NCBI GenBank assembly: GCA_902727905.1
Contig: CACVAR010000188.1
Coordinates: 1 to 5,774 of the forward strand
DNA from: an uncultured Sulfurovum sp.
GTDB lineage: Bacteria > Campylobacterota > Campylobacteria > Campylobacterales > Sulfurovaceae
Length of the DNA stretch: 5,774 nt
Direction of reading: 5' to 3'
Positions 1 through 5,112 of the stretch are shown here, one piece after another. The position numbers and the translations under genes are program-made. The notes beneath the pieces were generated by a model, which was given only the letters and a program-made list of their open reading frames with translations, did not search any database and was not told where the DNA came from. Numbering within the stretch: position 1 is the first letter of the stretch; the number at the start of each line of letters is the position of its first letter.

Positions 1-320
1 TCCCAATAAATATCAATGGCTTCATCTAATTGAGTGGAGTTTAACTCACTTGGATCTTTAACTGAAAAGTTTTTAATAAAAGTATTTCCAATTAGAGACT
101 TCTTTTCGGTAGGTTTTTGAAGGAACTCTTTCAATGAAACTTTAAAACTAAGCTCTACACTGTGCGTTTTTAAATAAAGCATAAACATTTTTTCAAGCGT
201 TGCAGGTTGGTACTGGTGACATTTTACACAAACATCTTGATACACATTTGACTCTGAATATAGTCCAAGTGTAAAAAGAATAGATAATAATATCGATTTT
301 AATACTATTTTTTTAGGCAT
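1..320 (-). CDS. Secreted cytochrome c-like protein with one CXXCH motif (3' end cut by window)
   Basis: Reading leftwards from the ATG at 320-318, the frame stays open for 106 codons to the window edge, so the C-terminus is missing. Residues 1-24 look like a Sec signal peptide: MPKK, then a hydrophobic run (IVLKSILLSILFTLGLYS). Just after it, residues 31-35 read CVKCH (nt 216-230), the covalent haem c attachment motif, so the mature protein should be periplasmic and carry one haem in the visible part. The remainder (for example KEFLQKP, SLIGNTFIKNF, QLDEAIDIYW) matches no family I can name. The start overlaps the last 8 nt of the histidine kinase gene, and an AAGGA lies 7 nt upstream, so translation is probably coupled to the kinase. 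The distal haem ligand cannot be assigned; Met45 and Met47 are possibilities. The role is unknown; its operon position suggests electron transfer or a sensory accessory to the two-component system. Confidence 0.85.
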   Translation of the reverse strand, partial: MPKKIVLKSILLSILFTLGLYSESNVYQDVCVKCHQYQPATLEKMFMLYLKTHSVELSFKVSLKEFLQKPTEKKSLIGNTFIKNFSVKDPSELNSTQLDEAIDIYW

Positions 321-1527
321 CTATTGTTCCTTTTAAAAAGTCAACTCTAATGGTTGTACCTTCTTTTAAAACTGATTCAACAGCAATTTGTAGGTCATAT
401 TCATTAATAATACTTTTTACAATATTTAAACCAATACCAAAACCACCCTCTGAAGAGTTAAACCGTGTATAACGTTCAAAAATCTCATTAACTTGATTTG
501 ATTCAATTCCTATACCTGTGTCTCGTACAGAAAGGTACTGTTTGCGTAACACAATATAAATGCTTCCATTGCGTTTGTTATATTTAATAGCATTAGAAAT
601 TAAATTGTCCACAACTCTAGCAATTTTTACAGCATCTATATACAATGCTGACTCTTTGAGGTCTAATTCAAAAGTAATTTGTTTAGAACCTGCCAAAATA
701 CCAAAGTACTCTACCCTATCTTTTATAAGTTGTTTTAAGTCTATCCATTCATCTTTTGACTCTCTATTATGACTTAAAGTTAAGTAAGTTAAATCTTGAT
801 ACAAATGAGAGACTGTTTTAGCTGCAATGTTTATTCTTGCTAGTTTTCTTTGATTTTTTGCACCCATTACACTTTTATCCATCATTTCAACATTGGCTAA
901 AATAGCTGATATCGGGGTGTTTAACTCATGCGTTGTATCTTTTATAAAATCATCTAATAGGGTAATAGAATCTCTCATAGGACGTAAAAATATACTTAGA
1001 AAAAAGAAACCAAAAATGGCTAGAACCAAAAGCGTTAGGGTTCCATAAATCATAATATCTTTAAGGGCATCATCTTTCCAAGTTAAATCCTCATCTACTT
1101 CAATAAATAGATACTTAGCCCCTAAATAGTAATTTTCATCCAAAGGTTTTAAAAAGTGTATGGAGTCTTGAATACGATAGATATCTCTACCAAAATGTCT
1201 TGGTTTATGTTTCATAAGAGAAAAGATTTTTAAACCAGAAAGATCATGAATGGCTGAGCGAAATTTGGGGTCTCTTGGGTAAACACGTTTTTTAGGATAA
1301 AAGTTTTTGTGTAGGTTTTTAATGGCTTGGTACTGCTCATTAGCATAAGCAGATAATAGCGTTCGTTGATTTGAAAACATCAACTCTTCTTTACTCTTAT
1401 AGTGTAACATTCCTAATAGCAGTAAAAGTAATGTAACTAAAGTGATATAAAGTGCTAAGAATCGTACAAGGGAACTACGCTCGCTACTGCGATGTAAACT
1501 TGTACCCTTGCTTTTTAATACTAACAA
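313..1527 (-). CDS. Membrane sensor histidine kinase, HAMP-less, TTG start
   Basis: Membrane-bound sensor kinase of 404 aa, expected to autophosphorylate and pass phosphate to the adjacent OmpR-type regulator. There is a basic N-terminus, a first membrane helix at about 21-40, a periplasmic sensor region of about 115 residues (41-156), and a second helix at about 157-181. The DHp H-box (THELNTPIS) holds the phospho-acceptor His200. The HATPase_c domain follows with an N-box (DNLISNAIKYNK, about 307-318), G1 box DTGIG (336-340), F-box FERYTRF (350-356) and G2 box GGFGIGL (361-367). All catalytic boxes look intact. Only about 18 residues separate helix 2 from His200, so there is no room for a normal HAMP domain. 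The start is TTG at 1527-1525, supported by AAGGA 5 nt upstream; the next in-frame Met (residue 40) would remove the first membrane helix. It overlaps the regulator gene by 44 nt. The sensor region resembles no ligand-binding family I recognise, so the signal is unknown. Confidence 0.95.
   Translation of the reverse strand: MLVLKSKGTSLHRSSERSSLVRFLALYITLVTLLLLLLGMLHYKSKEELMFSNQRTLLSAYANEQYQAIKNLHKNFYPKKRVYPRDPKFRSAIHDLSGLKIFSLMKHKPRHFGRDIYRIQDSIHFLKPLDENYYLGAKYLFIEVDEDLTWKDDALKDIMIYGTLTLLVLAIFGFFFLSIFLRPMRDSITLLDDFIKDTTHELNTPISAILANVEMMDKSVMGAKNQRKLARINIAAKTVSHLYQDLTYLTLSHNRESKDEWIDLKQLIKDRVEYFGILAGSKQITFELDLKESALYIDAVKIARVVDNLISNAIKYNKRNGSIYIVLRKQYLSVRDTGIGIESNQVNEIFERYTRFNSSEGGFGIGLNIVKSIINEYDLQIAVESVLKEGTTIRVDFLKGTIDA
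328..332 (-). promoter_or_regulatory. Ribosome-binding site of the cytochrome c-like gene, inside the kinase gene
   Basis: AAGGA reads leftwards from 332 to 328, 7 nt before the ATG at 320. It lies within the last codons of the histidine kinase gene and supports the cytochrome start that overlaps the kinase stop by 8 nt. Confidence 0.7.
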
Positions 1528-2158
1528 TTCTGTCCTTACCTATAATTTTACGAATATTTTTAATGTAGGTACGTAGTGCAGTGTCACTTGGATCTTCATC
1601 ATAGTCCCACAACTCTTTATAGATTCTTTCATGAGAAAGAACCTCATCTTGTTGTTTCATGAAAAGCTTAAATAGTGCCGATTCTTTGTTTCCTAAAGTC
1701 TCTGCTACACCATTTACTAACAATTCATTAGATTTAGTATTGTATTCAATACCATCAGCAAGTGAAATGAGTTCTTTCGCTTCATGGAAGAAGCCTCTAC
1801 GTAACAAAGTTTCTACTCTAATACCCAACTCTTTAAGTACAAATGGTTTTCGAATATAGTCATCACACCCTGACTGAAAACCTTTTTCTAAGTCATCAAC
1901 CCCATCTAAAGAAGTAATAAAAATAGAAGGAGCAACCACACCATTCTCTCTGGCTTCACTTAAAAGTGTAAAACCATCAATTCCTGGAGTATTGACATCT
2001 AAGAGTAATAAATCAAATTTTGACTCATAAAGTGCATCTTGTGCTTCATAACCATCATAAGTACTAATGACATCGTATCCTTCTTCTTCAAGAAATTCGG
2101 TGACTGTTTCATTGAGATTTGCATCATCTTCAAGTAATAATATTTTTGCATTTGCCAT
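1484..2158 (-). CDS. OmpR/PhoB-family DNA-binding response regulator
   Basis: Cytoplasmic transcription factor of 224 aa, the usual length for the OmpR/PhoB family. The receiver domain (about 5-120) has the acidic pocket at E10-D12, phospho-acceptor Asp54 in LLLLDVNTPG, the switch Thr82 (FITS), and Lys104 in the RKPF motif, so it should be phosphorylated normally. The C-terminal winged-helix domain (about 128-222) shows the family pattern ELLVNG, LGNKESALFKLF, HERIYKELWDYD, then TALRTYIKNIRKII and a terminal RIVSIKKQGYKF hairpin. The ATG at 2158 has AAGGAG 6 nt upstream, and that SD sits on the TAA of the thioredoxin gene, 10 nt away. It is the cognate partner of the kinase that overlaps its 3' end. 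Target genes are not known; the operon's own promoter, which carries an inverted repeat, is one candidate. The exact orthologue cannot be named from sequence alone. Confidence 0.96.
   Translation of the reverse strand: MANAKILLLEDDANLNETVTEFLEEEGYDVISTYDGYEAQDALYESKFDLLLLDVNTPGIDGFTLLSEARENGVVAPSIFITSLDGVDDLEKGFQSGCDDYIRKPFVLKELGIRVETLLRRGFFHEAKELISLADGIEYNTKSNELLVNGVAETLGNKESALFKLFMKQQDEVLSHERIYKELWDYDEDPSDTALRTYIKNIRKIIGKDRIVSIKKQGYKFTSQ
1533..1537 (-). promoter_or_regulatory. Ribosome-binding site that supports the TTG start of the kinase
   Basis: AAGGA reads leftwards from 1537 to 1533, 5 nt before TTG (1527-1525), inside the response regulator coding region. No in-frame ATG, GTG or other TTG was found between here and the first membrane helix, so this site decides the start. 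Confidence 0.65.
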
Positions 2159-2164
2159 ACAATA

Positions 2165-2170
2165 CTCCTT
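2165..2170 (-). promoter_or_regulatory. Ribosome-binding site of the response regulator, on the trxC stop codon
   Basis: AAGGAG reads leftwards from 2170 to 2165, with 6 nt to the ATG at 2158. Its first two A bases are the last two bases of the TAA stop of the thioredoxin gene (2171-2169). A terminating ribosome would sit directly on this site, favouring coupled translation. Confidence 0.8.
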
Positions 2171-2597
2171 AGATAAACCGTTTAGCCCATGTCATCAGAT
2201 CATTTTTAGACAAGGCACCTGTGTTTGTACCTATCTCTTCACCGTCTCTAAACATAAGTAATGTTGGAATACTTTCTATTCCATATAAAGCACCGAGTCC
2301 TTGATTCTCTTCAGTATTTACCTTTAAGCATTGTACTTTTAAAGAAAGCTCTCTACTTACTGCTTCAAAAGCTGGTGCCATTTGAAGACAAGGACCACAC
2401 CAAGGTGCCCAAAAATCAACAAGAACAGGAATTTCACTGTTCACTAGTACATGTAACATCTCTTGTCTCGTAACATCTATAGGTTTTTGATCTAACATAG
2501 ACTCTTTACAATGTCCACAATTTGCTTTTGTATAACTATCTTTTTTAGGTATATTATTTACTTTTCCACAATGTGGGCAAACCACTTTTACATTCAT
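2169..2597 (-). CDS. trxC: Thioredoxin, TrxC (thioredoxin 2) type with N-terminal zinc ribbon
   Basis: Cytoplasmic thiol-disulfide reductant of 142 aa. The N-terminus has two CXXC pairs, C7-P-H-C10 and C27-G-H-C30, which in E. coli TrxC bind zinc. The thioredoxin fold follows with the active site W66-C67-G68-P69-C70, the buried acid Asp61 in VDFWAPWC, and the cis-proline Pro111 in SIPT. This pattern and the length (E. coli TrxC is 139 aa) fit thioredoxin 2 better than the roughly 105-aa TrxA type. There is one additional Cys at position 90. No signal peptide is present. The ATG at 2597 has AAGGAAG 7 nt upstream. It is the first gene of the operon, 10 nt before the response regulator, and follows a consensus -10 box. 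TrxC proteins are often linked to oxidative stress; a role in thiol homeostasis linked to the two-component system is inference. Confidence 0.95.
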   Translation of the reverse strand: MNVKVVCPHCGKVNNIPKKDSYTKANCGHCKESMLDQKPIDVTRQEMLHVLVNSEIPVLVDFWAPWCGPCLQMAPAFEAVSRELSLKVQCLKVNTEENQGLGALYGIESIPTLLMFRDGEEIGTNTGALSKNDLMTWAKRFI

Positions 2598-2618
2598 ATT
2601 TAAGCTTCCTTATTACAT

Positions 2619-2660
2619 ATTGACATCATTATATCCCATTTAGATTAATGAATTGTCAAT
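2619..2660. promoter_or_regulatory. Inverted repeat of ATTGACA flanking the promoter core, possible operator
   Basis: ATTGACA at 2619-2625 and TGTCAAT at 2654-2660 are exact 7-bp inverted copies with centres 35 bp apart, a little over three helical turns. One arm coincides with the -35 candidate and the other falls at about the transcription start, so the pair brackets the -10 box. A dimeric regulator, perhaps the operon's own response regulator, could bind here. The arms are short and the region is AT-rich, so chance is possible. Confidence 0.35.
2628..2659 (-). promoter_or_regulatory. Promoter of the trxC-TCS-cytochrome operon
   Basis: On the minus strand a perfect TATAAT lies at 2633-2628, and TTGACA lies upstream at 2659-2654. 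The 20-nt spacer is longer than the usual 17, so the -35 match may be coincidental. Campylobacterota sigma-70 promoters depend mainly on the -10 box, so TATAAT alone is persuasive. Transcription would start near 2621, giving a leader of about 24 nt before the ATG at 2597. Confidence 0.65.
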
Positions 2661-2664
2661 AGAT

Positions 2665-2673
2665 TGTGATAAT
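2665..2673 (+). promoter_or_regulatory. Weak candidate promoter for the DUF2459 gene
   Basis: TGTGATAAT is an extended -10-like element (TG, one base, GATAAT), 27 nt before the ATG at 2701. It would give a start near 2680 and a leader of about 20 nt. The best -35 at normal spacing is TTAATG (2645-2650), a poor match. It is offered as the best rightward candidate in the divergent region. Confidence 0.3.
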
Positions 2674-2700
2674 TTTAAAAACTTATATTATTATTAGAAG

Positions 2701-3345
2701 ATGAAAAAACTATTGAAATATCTATTTTATTTACTTTTATTTCCCATATTCAGTACCTTAATTTATCTATTCGTAGCCTATGCATTCACCCTATATCCCC
2801 AAAATAATGAAGATAACTCTATTAAAGAGCAAAAAATTTATTTACTCTATAGTGCCATGCATACGGACATAGTTTTAGACATTAAAGATTTAAATCGTTC
2901 ACTATTTCCAGAATTTACACAATATCATAAAGGGTATTTAGCCTTTGGTTGGGGAGATAAAGAGACCTATCTTAATACTCCTACATGGGATGACCTAAAT
3001 ATCCTTACCAGTATAAAAGCACTCTTCCTCAATACTCCTACTCTGATGCATGTTAGCTATATTGAAAATATCTATCATTACAAAGATATTAAAACCATTA
3101 AGGTTTCAAGTCAGCAAAAGTCCAAATTAAAAGCATCTATATTAAAAAGCTTTAACTTTCAAAAAAATCACTATAAAAGTGACTATAAAGGTTATGGAAG
3201 AAAAGATTTTTTTTATGAAGCTAAAGGTAACTACAATCTTATCAATACCTGTAATACATGGACAGGAGACCAACTAAGAAGTGCTAATATTAGTATGTAC
3301 TATTGGACTCCTTTTGCACAATCCGTCACTACTGCTCTTCCATAA
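2701..3345 (+). CDS. Membrane-anchored DUF2459 / TIGR02117 family protein
   Basis: A protein of 214 aa with one N-terminal hydrophobic segment (about 5-32) and a remainder probably facing the periplasm. It matches my recollection of the DUF2459 family (TIGR02117, described as conserved near urease genes), with these landmarks: AMHTDIVL around His54, FGWGDKETYLNTPTWDDL (82-99), ALF...LMHV (107-117), NTCNTWT (182-188) and WTPFA (202-206). The family has no established function that I know of. The conserved His54 and Cys184 could form a thiol-hydrolase-like active site, but that is inference. The length is normal and the frame is intact. The ATG directly follows GAAG with no properly spaced SD, so translation initiation may be weak, although the start fits the MKKLLK membrane-anchor N-terminus. 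It is the only plus-strand gene, divergent from the thioredoxin operon and convergent with the hydrolase. No urease genes are visible here. Confidence 0.87.
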   Translation: MKKLLKYLFYLLLFPIFSTLIYLFVAYAFTLYPQNNEDNSIKEQKIYLLYSAMHTDIVLDIKDLNRSLFPEFTQYHKGYLAFGWGDKETYLNTPTWDDLNILTSIKALFLNTPTLMHVSYIENIYHYKDIKTIKVSSQQKSKLKASILKSFNFQKNHYKSDYKGYGRKDFFYEAKGNYNLINTCNTWTGDQLRSANISMYYWTPFAQSVTTALP

Positions 3346-4261
3346 ACTTTAAGATCTCACGAACAACTCTATAGGGTGCTTCCTCATTAGGCATATGCCC
3401 AACTTTAGGAAAGATTCTTAACTTTGACCTTTTTAAGTCTCGATGCAATTTATACGCTTTACTTACACTAATAGAAACATCTTCTTTCCCCCATAAAATA
3501 AGTGTTGGCAAGAGTATTTCTCTATAACGTTTTTGAATTTTCTCTATATCATCAGGAATTAACTGTTCCACACTCTCCAAATAAGCATACTTAGCATTAG
3601 GTAAAGAGAGGTACAGTGAAGCTTGTTCCAAACTCTCTTTTGGAATTAAATTATTATTATAAAAAGCATACCTATAACCCTCTTCAGCCATCCAGTCATC
3701 TGAAATAGTATGAATGGCTAAATATCCAATAATAGGTTGATTTAAAATACGCAACATTGAAGGTAAAAATTGTTTATACGCCATAGAATTAATTAAAACT
3801 AAACGACTGATATCTTTTTGAATAAGCTTTTCTTTTTGCATCAACGCTAAAACCAAAGCCACACCTCCACCAAAAGAACGACCTACTATGGTGACATCTT
3901 TCAATGACTTTTCTTTCATAAAATTAGCCACAAGAACAGCTTGATCATAAACAGAATAGTGACTGTCTTCTGGTTTAGGTGAAGCACCAAAACCTTTTAA
4001 ATCTAAAAGTACTAAATGGTACTTCTTAGAAAGCTCAGGAACTAAAAAACGCCAAGTCTCTTTACTCTCAGCAAAACCATGTAAAAAAAGTAAAGTTTTG
4101 TTTTTTGGGTTACCGTATTCGACATAAGTTAAAGGTAGCATTTTTTGTTTTGCCTTAACAATGCGTTCTTCCCAAGTGACTGGTGTTTTTTGAGAACAAG
4201 CTGTGAAAAATAAAAAAATAAAAAAGAAGAACAAATGTAATACGTAAAAACCCTTCTTCAT
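3329..4261 (-). CDS. Alpha/beta-hydrolase with lipoprotein-like signal
   Basis: A hydrolase of 310 aa whose substrate is unknown. The N-terminus is MKKG followed by a Phe-rich hydrophobic run (about 5-19) and FTAC at 19-22, a near-lipobox with Phe instead of the usual Leu at -3. Cys22 is therefore a likely lipidation site; Ser at +2 would favour outer-membrane sorting under the E. coli rule. The alpha/beta-hydrolase fold follows: oxyanion motif LLFLHGF (57-63), DLKGFGAS (87-94), nucleophile elbow GRSFGG with Ser129, acid Asp261 in WGKED, and His289 in VGHMP. The triad is complete, so it should be active, either as an esterase/lipase or as a C-C or epoxide-type hydrolase. It is last in the atpB operon, 19 nt after the ThiE-like gene, with only a weak AGGG as SD 7 nt upstream of the ATG. 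Its TAG stop lies inside the convergent DUF2459 gene, a 17-nt overlap. Confidence 0.93.
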   Translation of the reverse strand: MKKGFYVLHLFFFFIFLFFTACSQKTPVTWEERIVKAKQKMLPLTYVEYGNPKNKTLLFLHGFAESKETWRFLVPELSKKYHLVLLDLKGFGASPKPEDSHYSVYDQAVLVANFMKEKSLKDVTIVGRSFGGGVALVLALMQKEKLIQKDISRLVLINSMAYKQFLPSMLRILNQPIIGYLAIHTISDDWMAEEGYRYAFYNNNLIPKESLEQASLYLSLPNAKYAYLESVEQLIPDDIEKIQKRYREILLPTLILWGKEDVSISVSKAYKLHRDLKRSKLRIFPKVGHMPNEEAPYRVVREILKFMEEQ

Positions 4262-4280
4262 CTATAAACCCTATAAAATA

Positions 4281-4820
4281 TTAAGCAAAATAGCGAATAG
4301 AAGCAAATCCAAAAGCTCCATTCTCTTTACACAGTGCTATATGTTCATCCGTAAGAATACCACCCAAAGCTATAATAGGTATAGAAACCATAGAGACAAG
4401 TTCTTTAAGAGCTTCAACACCTTTTGGCTCACCTTTATTAGGTGTAGTAAATATTGGGCTAAAAGTAACCATGTTTGCACCTAAAGCTTCTGCTTCTTTA
4501 GCTTCTTCAACACTATGTGTACTTATGATAACAAACAAGTTCAAAGCCTTAGCTTTTTCAATGTCATTAAATTGTGTAGATTTTAGATGCACCCCATCTG
4601 CTTTTAATTTATGTGCCAATTCATAATCTGTATGTAAAAGGATCTTTTGAAAACTATGCTTTTTAGCTTCTTCTATAAAACTTCTTGCATTCTTAGCATA
4701 AACATCAGTTGATTTATCCCTATAAACAATCATCCCTGCTTTATTAAAAAAACGTTTTATATCTGTATCTAAAGTTTGAAAGTTTAAAGTTGAAGGATCA
4801 GTAATAGCGTAAGTAATCAT
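4281..4820 (-). CDS. Thiamine phosphate synthase (ThiE/TenI) family protein, short and divergent
   Basis: A TIM-barrel protein of 179 aa in the ThiE/TenI family. ThiE joins the HMP pyrophosphate and thiazole phosphate halves of thiamine; TenI isomerises a thiazole intermediate. Family landmarks in order are YAITD (4-8), VYRDKS (32-37), ADGVHLKS (74-81), STHSVEEA (100-107), FSPIFTTPNKGEPKG (120-134), PIIALGGI (148-155) and GAFGFASIRYF (168-178). It is shorter than typical ThiE (about 210 aa) and ends right after the last barrel strand. Compared by eye with remembered B. subtilis ThiE, the QXRXK motif has lost its Gln (V32), the ND pair that helps bind Mg appears as H-T-D (63-65), and the Asp of GQED is replaced (KSTQ, 80-83). 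True synthase activity is therefore doubtful and a TenI-like or other role is possible. The start codon overlaps the upstream stop as TAATG and there is no clear SD, so translation is likely coupled. Confidence 0.88.
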   Translation of the reverse strand: MITYAITDPSTLNFQTLDTDIKRFFNKAGMIVYRDKSTDVYAKNARSFIEEAKKHSFQKILLHTDYELAHKLKADGVHLKSTQFNDIEKAKALNLFVIISTHSVEEAKEAEALGANMVTFSPIFTTPNKGEPKGVEALKELVSMVSIPIIALGGILTDEHIALCKENGAFGFASIRYFA

Positions 4821-5083
4821 TAAGATTTACTTACTAGCTCTTCAAGAAGTTTTGTCTGCTTTTTTAACTCTACAAGCTGTTCATTTTTCATTAAAAAGTA
4901 CTCTATGAGTAATACAAAAAAAAGCCCAGGTAAAGCACCTATAAAAGCACCAAAAATTGCATAGAGTAAATTAACTTCTAAAAAAAGATAAAAGAAGATA
5001 GTTGCACCTGCAAAGGCAAAAGCCCAAGATGCACCCAGCAAAAAATTTACTAGGAAAGACAAAAGAGGAGAGGAAAGTTTCAT
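4820..5083 (-). CDS. Small two-helix membrane protein downstream of atpB
   Basis: A protein of 87 aa with two strongly hydrophobic segments (about 8-35 and 38-64) and a charged tail (66-86) whose Leu/Val spacing (NEQLVELKKQTKLLEELVSK) suggests a short coiled coil. The second segment has a glycine/alanine pattern (FGAFIGALPGLFF) that would allow tight helix packing. It matches no family I can name with certainty. From memory, Campylobacter jejuni also has a small integral membrane protein gene beside atpB, so this may be a conserved Campylobacterota gene. The two-helix layout is reminiscent of AtpI, the F0 assembly helper, which normally lies upstream of atpB; that comparison is topology and position only. 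It lies 29 nt after atpB and overlaps the ThiE-like start by 1 nt. The SD before the ATG at 5083 is weak (AGAAAG). The absence of other genes in the interval and the good frame make it a real gene. Confidence 0.82.
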   Translation of the reverse strand: MKLSSPLLSFLVNFLLGASWAFAFAGATIFFYLFLEVNLLYAIFGAFIGALPGLFFVLLIEYFLMKNEQLVELKKQTKLLEELVSKS

Positions 5084-5112
5084 AAGCTTTCTACTTTTGT
5101 CTAAGATGAAAC

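Noticed and set aside
560..772. Plus-strand open frame of 70 codons opposite the histidine kinase gene
   Set aside because: It lies entirely antisense to a well-supported kinase domain, has no SD and no recognisable protein pattern.
1659..2473. Plus-strand open frames of 64-70 codons opposite the response regulator and thioredoxin genes (1659-1859, 2067-2261, 2261-2473)
   Set aside because: All are antisense shadows of strongly conserved proteins, with low-complexity or unnatural translations and no SD or promoter support.
3320..3360. Possible intrinsic terminator at the convergent stops, including the AGATCT palindrome
   Set aside because: The palindrome is only 6 bp with no loop, and no GC-rich stem followed by a T-run was seen on either strand.
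4262..4285. AT-rich stretch before the hydrolase as a separate promoter
   Set aside because: No convincing -10/-35 pair fits in the 19-nt gap or just upstream; the short spacing is better explained by co-transcription.
5084..5112. Possible terminator or promoter in the gap after atpB
   Set aside because: The 29-nt gap shows no stable hairpin and no -10-like box, so it looks like a plain intra-operon spacer.
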